A stretch of 64,000 nt of DNA, from the NCBI RefSeq assembly GCF_046267875.1, contig NZ_CP176502.1, forward strand, positions 434,001 through 498,000. The letters run 5' to 3'. Shown piece after piece: positions 16,251 to 24,398 of the stretch; positions within the stretch are counted from its first letter, which is position 1, and every line of letters starts with the position of its first letter. Source of the stretch: Mannheimia glucosida (lineage in GTDB: Bacteria; Pseudomonadota; Gammaproteobacteria; Enterobacterales; Pasteurellaceae). Position numbers and translations under genes: made by a program. Below the pieces are notes generated by a model that saw only the letters and a program-made list of their open reading frames with translations, ran no database searches and was not told the origin of the DNA.

Positions 16251-18866
16251 TCAACTACTTAACAACTTCTTCAACCGATACAATTCATCTAATGCCTGTC
16301 TTGGGGTAAGTTCATCAGGCTGAAGGGCTTTTAAGGCTTTCTCGACTTCACTTTCTACTGCTACAAGCGGTTGAATTGCTTCATTTTTTTGCAAATCAAA
16401 ACCATCGGAAAACAGTAAATCCGCTTGTGGGTGTTCGTTTGCTTGTTTGGTTTGGTGGGAGATTTCCTCCAAATGTGCCAAACGCTGTTTTGCCAGTTGA
16501 ATCACTTGCTTTGGTACGCCCGCCAATGCCGCCACCGCCAAGCCGTAACTTTTGCTTGCAGCCCCTTCTTGTACCGAGTGCATAAAGGCGATAGTGTCAT
16601 TATGTTCTCTCGCATCTAAATGCACATTTGCCACACCTTTAAGCTGATTTGGCAGTCCTGTTAGCTCAAAGTAATGCGTGGCGAATAGCGTTAGAGATTG
16701 CGTTTTCTTCGCCAGCCATTCGGCACACGCCCACGCCAGTGATAAGCCGTCATAGGTAGAAGTGCCTCGCCCGATTTCATCAATCAGCACAAGGCTGTTT
16801 TCGGTGGCTTGATGCAGAATATTCGCCATTTCGGTCATTTCCACCATAAAGGTTGAGCGACCAGAGGCTAAATCATCGCTTGCCCCAATACGGGTGAAAA
16901 TGCGGTCAATCGGGCCGATTTCCGCACTTTCTGCCGACACAAAACTGCCGATATAAGCCATCAGCGTAATCAGGGCAATTTGTCGCATATAGGTGCTTTT
17001 ACCGCCCATATTCGGGCCGGTTACAATCAATAAATGTCGTTGAGAGTTCAGAAATACAGGATTGGCAATAAACGGTTCGGTTAAAACCTGCTCCACCACC
17101 GGGTGTCTGCCGCCTTTGATATTCACCATTCGCATCGGGCTAAAGCTCGGGCAAACATAGCCTAAACTATCAGCTCGCTCGGCAAGGTTGGTTAAGACAT
17201 CAAGTTCAGACAGCACCATCGCCGCTAATTGCAATTCGCCTAAGCGAGGCATTAACACATCAAACAGTTCATCATAAAGCTGTTTTTCAAGGGCGAGCGA
17301 TGCCCCTTTTGCTTTCAGCACTTTGTCTTCGTAAGTTTTCAGCTCAGGGATAATATACCGCTCCGCATTTTTGAGCGTTTGGCGGCGAACATAGTGAATC
17401 GGGGCTTTGTGTGCTTGCCCTTGGCTGATCTGAATGTAATAGCCGTGAACCGCATTAAAGCCGATTTTCAGCGAATCAATGCCGGTGCTTTCACGTTCTC
17501 TGATCTCCAAATTTTCCAGATATTGCGTTGCCCCGTCCGAAAGTTGCCGCCATTCGTCAAGCTCAGCATTGTAACCTTCTGCGATCACACCACCATCACG
17601 AATGAGTTGTGGTGGGTTTTCGATAATCGCCCGCTCCAGCAAATCGTGCAACTGGCTGAAATCCGCCAGTTGAGCCAAAAGCTGATCGATACTAGCGGTC
17701 AGATTTTGTGAATTTTTTGCAATTTCCGGTAATTGAGCCAATGCCGTGCGTAGTCGGGTGAGATCACGAGGGCGAGCCGTACGCAACGCTACTCGAGCAA
17801 GGATTCGCTCCATATCGCCAACTTGTTGCAACAATGGCTGTAAATCCGGCATTCTCTCATATTGTATCAATGCTGCTATCGCTTGTTGTCTGGCTTGCAA
17901 TTTGCCACAATCCCGAATCGGCTGATGAATCCAACGCTTGAGCAGGCGACTTCCCATTGGGGTCACACATTTATCTAGCACCGCCGCAAGTGTGTTTTCC
18001 GTGCCACCCGCTAAGTTTTGGGTCAATTCTAAATTACGACGGGTGGCAGCATCGAGCAAAATAGTATCGCTATGTTGTGCCAAATGAATTGCGTTAATGT
18101 GCGGTAAAGCGGTGCGTTGCGTTTCTTGGGCATAATGCAAGACACAGCCGGCAGCACAAAGTGCCACTACCGCTTTTTCCACCCCAAATCCGGCAAGTGT
18201 TTGCGTGCCGAATTGGCGATTTAGCAGCTGAATCGCCGTTACCAGCTCAAATTCCCACACCGGACGGCGGCGTAACCCTTTGTAATTCGTTAAAATTGAG
18301 GCAGCGGAAAAATCTTCCGCATACAGAATTTCTGCCGGTTGTACACGTTGTAACTCGGCGGATAGCGCCTCTTTGCTGGCAAGTTCACTGATTAAAAACC
18401 GCCCGGAGGTCATATCTAGCGTAGCAATCGCAAAGGTGCCTTTTTCTTCGTAAACTGCCGCCACAAAGTTATCTTGGCGTTCGGGTAACAATGCCTCATC
18501 GCTAACTGTTCCCGGCGTAACAATCCGTACCACTTTGCGTTCTACCGGCCCTTTTGAGGTTGCTGGGTCGCCAATCTGTTCACAAATTGCTACCGATTCC
18601 CCCAACGCCACCAATTTCGCCAAATAGCCCTCCACGGCGTGATAAGGCACACCCGCCATCGGAATCGGCTCACCGGCAGATTGCCCTCGCTTAGTGAGCG
18701 AAATATCCAATAACGCTGCCGCTCGTTTCGCATCATCATAAAACAGCTCATAAAAATCCCCCATTCGGTAAAACAACAGAATGTCCGGATTTTGAGCTTT
18801 GAGTTGTAAATACTGTTGCATCATTGGCGTGTGGATGGAGAAATCTTGTGTCATCAGTCTATTCAT
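16251..18866 (-). CDS. mutS: DNA mismatch repair protein MutS
   Basis: MutS recognises mismatches and small loops and recruits MutL. The protein has 871 residues with all domains: the mismatch-binding N-terminal domain containing LLFYRMGDFYELFYDDA (Phe and Glu of the FxE motif), connector, lever and clamp regions, then the ATPase with TGPNMGGKSTYMRQ (Walker A), DEIGRGTSTYDGLSLAWA (Walker B) and FATHYFELT, and a C-terminal ELTPRQALDELYRLKKLL tetramerisation segment. The start at 18866 is not backed by a clear ribosome site; an ATG four codons later (18854) is equally possible. Confidence 0.97.
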   Translation of the reverse strand: MNRLMTQDFSIHTPMMQQYLQLKAQNPDILLFYRMGDFYELFYDDAKRAAALLDISLTKRGQSAGEPIPMAGVPYHAVEGYLAKLVALGESVAICEQIGDPATSKGPVERKVVRIVTPGTVSDEALLPERQDNFVAAVYEEKGTFAIATLDMTSGRFLISELASKEALSAELQRVQPAEILYAEDFSAASILTNYKGLRRRPVWEFELVTAIQLLNRQFGTQTLAGFGVEKAVVALCAAGCVLHYAQETQRTALPHINAIHLAQHSDTILLDAATRRNLELTQNLAGGTENTLAAVLDKCVTPMGSRLLKRWIHQPIRDCGKLQARQQAIAALIQYERMPDLQPLLQQVGDMERILARVALRTARPRDLTRLRTALAQLPEIAKNSQNLTASIDQLLAQLADFSQLHDLLERAIIENPPQLIRDGGVIAEGYNAELDEWRQLSDGATQYLENLEIRERESTGIDSLKIGFNAVHGYYIQISQGQAHKAPIHYVRRQTLKNAERYIIPELKTYEDKVLKAKGASLALEKQLYDELFDVLMPRLGELQLAAMVLSELDVLTNLAERADSLGYVCPSFSPMRMVNIKGGRHPVVEQVLTEPFIANPVFLNSQRHLLIVTGPNMGGKSTYMRQIALITLMAYIGSFVSAESAEIGPIDRIFTRIGASDDLASGRSTFMVEMTEMANILHQATENSLVLIDEIGRGTSTYDGLSLAWACAEWLAKKTQSLTLFATHYFELTGLPNQLKGVANVHLDAREHNDTIAFMHSVQEGAASKSYGLAVAALAGVPKQVIQLAKQRLAHLEEISHQTKQANEHPQADLLFSDGFDLQKNEAIQPLVAVESEVEKALKALQPDELTPRQALDELYRLKKLLSS

Positions 18867-19003
18867 TGTGAGAAATCATTACCGTTAGTTTAACAGATTC
18901 AACCAAGGGATAAAAACAAGCGGTCATTTTTCGCTGAAAATTTGCAATGGTCAGCCGCTGTTTTTTTGCTACAATGCACAAAAATTTTAAGACAGAGGTC
19001 AGA

Positions 19004-19570
19004 ATGTTAAGAAAAATAGCATTACTTTCTACAGGCTTGGTTTTAGCCGCTTGCGGTTCCAACGCCAATGAAAATCCAACACAAACAACTTTCCCGGGCG
19101 AATTTGCGAATGCCGATTATGTGCTTTCAGAAGAAAATGCTCAAAAATGGGTGATTGCCAGCGAACAGGCAAAACAGTGTATCTACCCCAATTTAACCCG
19201 TATTCAGCAAGAGCATTTTTCCAAAGAAGATTCTTATATTTTCTCGCAATATGTGTTTTTCTATCCGCTTGAAGAGATTATCGGCGAGCAGTATGTAAAA
19301 ATCATTCAAAATGATGAAAAATCAATGGGTTATGCTCAGTATTTATTCAAAAAATTGAAAAATAACGAAGCAGTTGAAGCATTACCGAAAAAACAATGTG
19401 CGACCCTACGCACTAATGCGAAAAATGATTTAGCAGTGGTAAAAGGGCAGTATCAAAGCGGTATGATTGAAGATGCAAACAACCAAACCAAATCAGGCGA
19501 TAAAGTTGCTACCAATGATAATAAATTCTTCTTCGATATTATCAAATGGGGCAGTATGTTACTTCTCTAG
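19004..19570 (+). CDS. small lipoprotein of unknown function
   Basis: The protein has 188 residues and begins with a lipoprotein signal peptide (MLRKIALLSTGLVLAACGS; lipobox LAAC, lipidated Cys about residue 17). The mature part is mixed alpha/beta and contains two further Cys (in KQCIYPNL and KKQCATL) that could form a disulfide. I do not recognise it with certainty; it resembles uncharacterised Pasteurellaceae lipoproteins. The ATG at 19004 follows AGAGGTCAG; an upstream in-frame start at 18947 would bury the signal peptide. It is divergent from mutS and followed by its own terminator. Confidence 0.75.
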   Translation: MLRKIALLSTGLVLAACGSNANENPTQTTFPGEFANADYVLSEENAQKWVIASEQAKQCIYPNLTRIQQEHFSKEDSYIFSQYVFFYPLEEIIGEQYVKIIQNDEKSMGYAQYLFKKLKNNEAVEALPKKQCATLRTNAKNDLAVVKGQYQSGMIEDANNQTKSGDKVATNDNKFFFDIIKWGSMLLL

Positions 19571-19582
19571 TGAGCATCAATA

Positions 19583-19607
19583 CTCGGTTGTTTTAATAAC
19601 AACCGAG
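19583..19607 (+). terminator. terminator of the lipoprotein gene
   Basis: A perfect 10-bp stem, CTCGGTTGTT (19583-19592) with AACAACCGAG (19598-19607), lies 13 bp past the lipoprotein stop. The T-rich tail is short. Confidence 0.6.
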
Positions 19608-19705
19608 CTATTTACGCCCTACCGATTGAACTTTTATCTAAAGCATCAGTCTTAAAATACAGTTTTTTTCAATTATTTTCCCTCTTTTATATTTAAGGAT
19701 TTTCA

Positions 19706-20374
19706 ATGAAAGCATTAAAAACATTATTAGCATTGGGCGTAGCAATGGCTGTTTCAGCTACTTCATTTGCACAAACTACTCAACCTACTGCGGCTGAACA
19801 AATGAACGCAGTTAAAGCCTCTGTTGCCGAAAAAGCAACTGCGGCTAAAGAAGCAACGAAAGAGAAAGCGGCAGAGTTAAAAGTCGGTTCTGCGGAAAAA
19901 ATGGAGGCAGCAAAAGCCAAAACCGAATCAATCAAAAATTCCGCCAAAAATAAAATGGACACAGTAAAAGCTACCACAGCAGAAAAAACCGATATGATCA
20001 AAGCGAAAGCGGCTTCGGCAAGCGACACAATGAAAGTGAAAGCTCAGGAAGCAAAAGCCGCCACCGCAGAGAAAGCTGCAACTGCTCGTGAAACCTTAAA
20101 TTCAGCCAAAACCGCAACCGCTGAAAAAGCAGCCTCAATGAAAGCAGCTGCAACAGAAAAAATGTCAGCAGTGAAAAAATCACAAAAAGTGAATATCAAC
20201 ACTGCCAACGAAGAGCAATTACAATCGCTTACCGGCATTGGTGAAGCAAAAGCCAAAGCGATTGTAGAATACCGCAAAAAACACGGTAAAATCAAAAATG
20301 CAGCAGAACTGGCTAACATTCCCGGCATTGGCGATGCAACCATTGAGAAAGTTGCTCCATATTTAACTTTCTAA
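19706..20374 (+). CDS. ComEA-like helix-hairpin-helix DNA-binding protein with long Lys/Ala-rich region
   Basis: The protein has 222 residues. A signal peptide spans about 1-23 (LLALGVAMAVSATSFA). Residues 25-155 are almost entirely Ala, Lys, Glu, Thr and Ser in degenerate 11-residue-like repeats (AEKATAAKEATKEKA, AKTATAEKAASMKAA), predicted as a long amphipathic helix resembling LEA or apolipoprotein repeats. Residues 163-222 form a ComEA-type double helix-hairpin-helix: VNINTANEEQLQSLTGIGEAKA, then LANIPGIGDATIEKV. ComEA binds incoming DNA in the periplasm during transformation. The repeat region is not part of ordinary ComEA and could span the periplasm or bind DNA or envelope; this is inference. 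Confidence 0.8.
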   Translation: MKALKTLLALGVAMAVSATSFAQTTQPTAAEQMNAVKASVAEKATAAKEATKEKAAELKVGSAEKMEAAKAKTESIKNSAKNKMDTVKATTAEKTDMIKAKAASASDTMKVKAQEAKAATAEKAATARETLNSAKTATAEKAASMKAAATEKMSAVKKSQKVNINTANEEQLQSLTGIGEAKAKAIVEYRKKHGKIKNAAELANIPGIGDATIEKVAPYLTF

Positions 20375-20381
20375 TGTTCTG

Positions 20382-20427
20382 CAAGCGGTTATTTTGTTGC
20401 AAAATTTTGCAGAAAAATAACCGCTTG
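20382..20427 (+). terminator. inverted uptake-signal pair, terminator of the ComEA-like gene
   Basis: CAAGCGGTTATTTT (20382-20395) pairs with AAAATAACCGCTTG (20414-20427), both arms being uptake signals. It lies 8 bp past the stop codon of the ComEA-like gene. Confidence 0.7.
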
Positions 20428-20521
20428 TTCATTTCACACCTTGTATTCTTAAATTTCACCCCCATTAAGTGAATCGTATTTCTTTCAATACAGTATTCAA
20501 TAAACTCAAAAGGAACAGAAA

Positions 20522-21151
20522 ATGGCATTAGATTTCAATTCAGTTGGATTAGATTCAGTAGAAGCAAAAGGCGGTTACGGTATCGGTTTACAAATTGGTC
20601 AGCAACTTTTAGGCAGCGGAATGGACGTAAACTCAGAAGCCGTTGCCCGTGGTATTTATGATGTATTAAACAACAATGAGCCGGCAATCGACATCAATGA
20701 AGTGACCGCAGCATTACAAGAATTAGGTCAGCGTGCGGAAGCAGCTCAAGCTGAAGCTTTCAAAGCGATTGATGCCGAAAACAAAGCGTTCTTGGAAGAG
20801 AATAAAAAAGCAAGCGGTGTAATCGTTACCGACAGCGGTTTACAATATGAAATTTTAACCGAAGGCACAGGCGAAAAACCGACTGCGACTTCAACCGTGC
20901 GTGTTCACTACACCGGTTCATTAATTGACGGCACCGTGTTTGACAGCTCGGTAAAACGTGGTCAGCCGGCAGAATTCCCGGTAAACGGCGTGATTCGTGG
21001 TTGGACAGAAGCATTGCAATTAATGCCGGTTGGCTCAAAATGGCGTTTAACCATTCCACAAGAATTAGCCTACGGCGAACGTGGTGCAGGTGCATCAATT
21101 CCACCATTTGCGACCTTAGTGTTTGAAGTGGAATTGCTTGATATTCTCTAA
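20522..21151 (+). CDS. fklB: FKBP-type peptidyl-prolyl isomerase (FklB-like)
   Basis: This 209-residue isomerase has an N-terminal helical dimerisation domain (about 1-90, with YGIGLQIGQQLLGSGMDVN) and a C-terminal FKBP domain (about 100-209) containing VRVHYTGSLIDGTVFDSSVKRG, VIRGWTEALQLMPVGSKW, YGERGAGASIPPFATLVFEVELL. The active-site aromatic and Asp residues are present. No signal peptide is seen, which fits cytoplasmic FklB (206 residues in E. coli) rather than FkpA. AAAGGAACAG precedes the ATG. It is a single-gene transcript with a strong terminator. Confidence 0.93.
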   Translation: MALDFNSVGLDSVEAKGGYGIGLQIGQQLLGSGMDVNSEAVARGIYDVLNNNEPAIDINEVTAALQELGQRAEAAQAEAFKAIDAENKAFLEENKKASGVIVTDSGLQYEILTEGTGEKPTATSTVRVHYTGSLIDGTVFDSSVKRGQPAEFPVNGVIRGWTEALQLMPVGSKWRLTIPQELAYGERGAGASIPPFATLVFEVELLDIL

Positions 21152-21163
21152 TCAAACTCAAAT

Positions 21164-21195
21164 AAAAAACCTGTGAAGGCATTTCACAGGTTTTT
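21164..21195 (+). terminator. terminator of fklB
   Basis: An A-tract, a 10-bp stem (ACCTGTGAA / TTCACAGGT, 21168-21192) with a short loop, and a T-run form a textbook intrinsic terminator just past the fklB stop codon. The A-tract makes it work on both strands. Confidence 0.85.
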
Positions 21196-21216
21196 GCTAT
21201 TTAAGATAACTATATT

Positions 21217-21732
21217 ATGCAGAAAAAATCACTCCTGTCTCGCTTAGTTAAAAATATTTTCCTCTACGGCAGCCTGTTTATCATTATTAGCTTGGTGGTT
21301 GATTGGTATCGCTCGCCCTCCGCTCCGGCACAATTTGAGCAAACCGTGCATTATGATATTCAACACCAGCCGAAAGTAATCGCCCAATTAAGCCACGAGA
21401 AGCCGATGCTACTCTATTTTTGGGGAAGTTGGTGCCACTATTGCCAAGTGGTTTCGCCGAATATCCAACAATTAGCGAATGACGGCACGGAAGTTTTAGG
21501 TGTTGCCCTGAAATCCGGCGATGAAAATGAAGTACAAGCCTATCTCAATGAAAACGGCTACACTTTTGCTACTCTGAATGACCCAAGTGGTGATTTCTCT
21601 CGAGGTTGGAATATTCAAGCCACCCCAACCATCTTGATTATTAAAGACGGCAAAATCGCCCACCACACCACCGGTTATACCAGCTATTTGAGCTTAAAAT
21701 TCAGACTATGGCTGGCAGACGTGTTGTATTAA
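21217..21732 (+). CDS. membrane-anchored thioredoxin-like protein disulfide oxidoreductase (ScsD/TlpA type)
   Basis: The 171-residue protein has an uncleaved N-terminal membrane helix (about 12-28, FLYGSLFIIISLVVDW) and a periplasmic thioredoxin fold with the active site WCHYC in LLYFWGSWCHYCQVVSPN. The cis-Pro loop is in ATPTILII. This arrangement is typical of ScsD/TlpA-like oxidoreductases that act on exported cysteine proteins. No Dsb or cytochrome c maturation gene is nearby. The partner is unknown. Confidence 0.85.
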   Translation: MQKKSLLSRLVKNIFLYGSLFIIISLVVDWYRSPSAPAQFEQTVHYDIQHQPKVIAQLSHEKPMLLYFWGSWCHYCQVVSPNIQQLANDGTEVLGVALKSGDENEVQAYLNENGYTFATLNDPSGDFSRGWNIQATPTILIIKDGKIAHHTTGYTSYLSLKFRLWLADVLY

Positions 21733-21778
21733 ACGATTCCTTTCATTTGCAAAAAATCCACTAAATCCGACCGCTTGT

Positions 21779-22843
21779 TTATATCAAAAAGACAAGCGGT
21801 ACTAAATTCATCGTCATCATTGTAGTGATCGATAAAATCAGCCTTGATGAGCCAAAAATAAAGCCTCGGTTTTTGCCGTTGTCAAATTTCACCAGCAAAT
21901 TTGCCATTGCCGTGAGGGCGTACACTTCCACCACCGTAAAAATCACAGTGTAAATATAGGCAGCGGTCAGAGTTGCGACTTTTACTGCAATAAACCAAGG
22001 GGCAATAATCGCCACCGCTAATAACGGCGAAATCCAAATTAATTGCAGTTTGGTGAGGTTGATTTTACGAGAAAAAGTCGATTGCAAACTGACGGTTAAA
22101 ACACCGTTGATGAATAACGCAATCGGCGAATGCTCCGGTGCGTGCAGGACATTGTCGAATAAATACGGAAAAATAATAAAATAGGACGATGCCACACTCA
22201 GCGGCACAAATAGCATTAAGTGAGCGAACAAAAACTCTTTGTTGATGATTTCCTTAATTTGTGCGAAACGAAATTTCACGCCGCCATTCACGCCTTCCAC
22301 CGAATAGAAAGGTTTCACCATAAACACAAACAAACCGGCTTCCAAAATAAAGCAGATCCAAATCAGCGTTTCAATCATCTCAAACCGAATAAACGGAATA
22401 ATAATCAGCGGGGCAAGCATTGAAGACATACTGGTCACTTTTAGATATTTGCCTTGCAAACGGGTTTTGGCGGCATATTCATCACCGGCAATCGCCAATA
22501 AACAGGCTCTGGCATTGGTGCCGAATAAGCAACTTCCCAACCCAAAGCAAGTGGTTGCCAGCAATAAAATAAAGTAATTATCCGCCGCCAAAAACAGCAT
22601 ATAGGCAACCACATCTAATAAACAGCCCAATAACATCATTTTTGCCAAGCCGTAGCGATCACCCCAAATGCCGGCTAAAATTGCCAACGCCTGATTACAA
22701 AACAACAGCAACGAAAGGGAAAAAGCAATTTGGGCGTTATCTAACCCTTTCTCTTTTAAATAAAAGAAAAACACGCTTTGCATTGAAAAAAAGGCGGTAG
22801 TGGAAATAAATCGACGAAGAAGTAACAGTTTTTCTAAAGACAT
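21779..22843 (-). CDS. MFS-family membrane protein
   Basis: The protein has 354 residues and about 10-11 predicted membrane segments. The loop after the second segment, GIWGDRYGLAKMML, matches the major facilitator motif A. Length is slightly short for the family (about 390-400), with the usual 12 helices perhaps compressed. Substrate unknown; many such proteins are sugar or drug exporters. The last codons (TACCGCTTGTC) are an uptake signal sequence, so the C-terminus is encoded by a DNA-uptake site. The gene converges on the thioredoxin-like gene. Confidence 0.75.
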   Translation of the reverse strand: MSLEKLLLLRRFISTTAFFSMQSVFFFYLKEKGLDNAQIAFSLSLLLFCNQALAILAGIWGDRYGLAKMMLLGCLLDVVAYMLFLAADNYFILLLATTCFGLGSCLFGTNARACLLAIAGDEYAAKTRLQGKYLKVTSMSSMLAPLIIIPFIRFEMIETLIWICFILEAGLFVFMVKPFYSVEGVNGGVKFRFAQIKEIINKEFLFAHLMLFVPLSVASSYFIIFPYLFDNVLHAPEHSPIALFINGVLTVSLQSTFSRKINLTKLQLIWISPLLAVAIIAPWFIAVKVATLTAAYIYTVIFTVVEVYALTAMANLLVKFDNGKNRGFIFGSSRLILSITTMMTMNLVPLVFLI

Positions 22844-22957
22844 TCAGAATGGTTGAATTGGTTAAATAAAGAGCAGCTATTCTACCTTTTAAGCCAGCCC
22901 CAATCAATCGGCTTTTGTTTTACCTTTGGTGTGGGTTTCGGTATGATAAGCGATATG

Positions 22958-23025
22958 TAGTAGCGGGTCCTGTGCCCGCCTAAATACCAATGATAACTTG
23001 CGGGCGAGCACAGGACTCGCCCCTA
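22958..23025. repeat. imperfect inverted-repeat element in the mnmE leader
   Basis: The arms at about 22958-22980 and 23000-23025 (GTAG...GGTCCTGTGCCCGCC facing the complement of GGGCGAGCACAGGACTCG) pair imperfectly around a 19-base AT-rich loop. Its outer GTAG(G)GGCG ends resemble those of the element at 16081-16216, but the stem sequence differs. It ends 15 bp before the mnmE start, so it would form a large hairpin in the mRNA leader. Confidence 0.65.
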
Positions 23026-23039
23026 CGATAAACAAGAAA

Positions 23040-24398
23040 ATGAAAGACACCATTGTTGCCCAAGCAACACCGATTGGCAGAGGCGGTGTGGGGATTCTGC
23101 GAGTTTCCGGTCCGCTTGCCGAAACCGTTGCTCAAGCCGTATTAGGCAAAACATTGCCACCCCGTATCGCAAATTATTTGCCGTTTAAAGACGAAGACGG
23201 CACTGTGTTGGATCAAGGCATTGCCTTATTCTTTAAAGCTCCCAACTCCTTTACCGGCGAAGATGTGCTTGAACTTCAAGGACACGGCGGGCAGGTTATT
23301 TTAGATTTACTGCTCAAACGCATTTTACAAGTTAAGGGGCTACGCATTGCCCGAGCCGGTGAATTTTCCGAACAGGCATTTTTAAACGATAAGCTCGACC
23401 TTGCCCAAGCTGAAGCGATTGCGGATTTAATTGACGCCACCAGCGAGCAAGCCGCTCGTTCAGCCCTAAAATCACTACAGGGTGAATTTTCTGATAAAAT
23501 CAATGCGTTAGTTGATTCAGTAATTTATTTACGCACTTATGTGGAAGCGGCGATTGACTTCCCCGATGAGGAAATTGACTTTCTGGCAGACGGTAAAATC
23601 GAGGCAAAATTAAATGAGATTATCGCTCAATTAGACGGTGTTCGCCGTGAAGCGAAACAAGGCTCGATTCTGCGTGAAGGAATGAAAGTAGTGATTGCCG
23701 GTCGCCCGAATGCGGGGAAATCCAGCTTGCTTAACGCCTTAGCCGGGCGAGAGGCGGCGATTGTAACCAATATTGCCGGCACAACCCGTGATGTGTTGCG
23801 TGAACATATTCATATTGACGGAATGCCGTTGCATATTATCGACACAGCCGGTCTCCGTGATGCCAGTGATGAGGTGGAACGTATCGGCATTCAACGTGCT
23901 TGGGAAGAAATCGCCCAAGCCGACCACGTTTTATTAATGATTGACAGCACCGAGCAACAAGCCGATCAGTTCCGACAAGAATGGGCGGAATTTTTAGCCA
24001 AACTGCCGGCAAATATGCCGGTAACTGTGATTCGTAACAAAGTCGATTTATCCGGCGAGCAGGAAGGCTTAATCCAAGTGGACGATTTCACGATGATTCG
24101 CCTCTCTGCCCAAACCAAAGTCGGGGTTGATTTATTGCGTGAACACTTGAAGAAATCAATGGGCTATCAAAGTTCTACGGAAGGTGGATTCTTGGCTCGC
24201 CGCCGTCATTTGCAAGCATTGGAAACCGCTGCCGAGCATTTAGAGCGAGGGCATATTCAGCTTACCCAATTCTTAGCCGGTGAATTATTGGCAGAAGAGT
24301 TGCGTATGGTGCAAAATGCCTTAAGTGAAATTACCGGTCAATTCACCTCTGATGACCTATTAGGCAACATTTTCAGCTCATTTTGCATCGGTAAATAA
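23040..24398 (+). CDS. mnmE: tRNA uridine-5-carboxymethylaminomethyl synthesis GTPase MnmE
   Basis: MnmE works with MnmG to build cmnm5U/mnm5U at the wobble base of several tRNAs. The 452-residue protein starts MKDTIVAQATPIGRGGVGILRVSGP (tetrahydrofolate-binding N-terminal domain). It carries a G domain (about 215-375) with GRPNAGKSSLLNAL, GTTRD, DTAGL and NKVD motifs, and ends in the invariant CIGK, whose Cys is functionally essential. I use the ATG at 23040 because upstream in-frame codons lie inside the inverted repeat. mnmG is present at the right edge of this window. Confidence 0.97.
   Translation: MKDTIVAQATPIGRGGVGILRVSGPLAETVAQAVLGKTLPPRIANYLPFKDEDGTVLDQGIALFFKAPNSFTGEDVLELQGHGGQVILDLLLKRILQVKGLRIARAGEFSEQAFLNDKLDLAQAEAIADLIDATSEQAARSALKSLQGEFSDKINALVDSVIYLRTYVEAAIDFPDEEIDFLADGKIEAKLNEIIAQLDGVRREAKQGSILREGMKVVIAGRPNAGKSSLLNALAGREAAIVTNIAGTTRDVLREHIHIDGMPLHIIDTAGLRDASDEVERIGIQRAWEEIAQADHVLLMIDSTEQQADQFRQEWAEFLAKLPANMPVTVIRNKVDLSGEQEGLIQVDDFTMIRLSAQTKVGVDLLREHLKKSMGYQSSTEGGFLARRRHLQALETAAEHLERGHIQLTQFLAGELLAEELRMVQNALSEITGQFTSDDLLGNIFSSFCIGK

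Noticed and set aside
20044..20343. 99-codon frame antisense to the ComEA-like gene
   Set aside because: The repetitive Ala/Lys codons of the real gene create long open frames on the other strand; composition (Ala/Phe/Ser-rich) is what antisense of that repeat gives.
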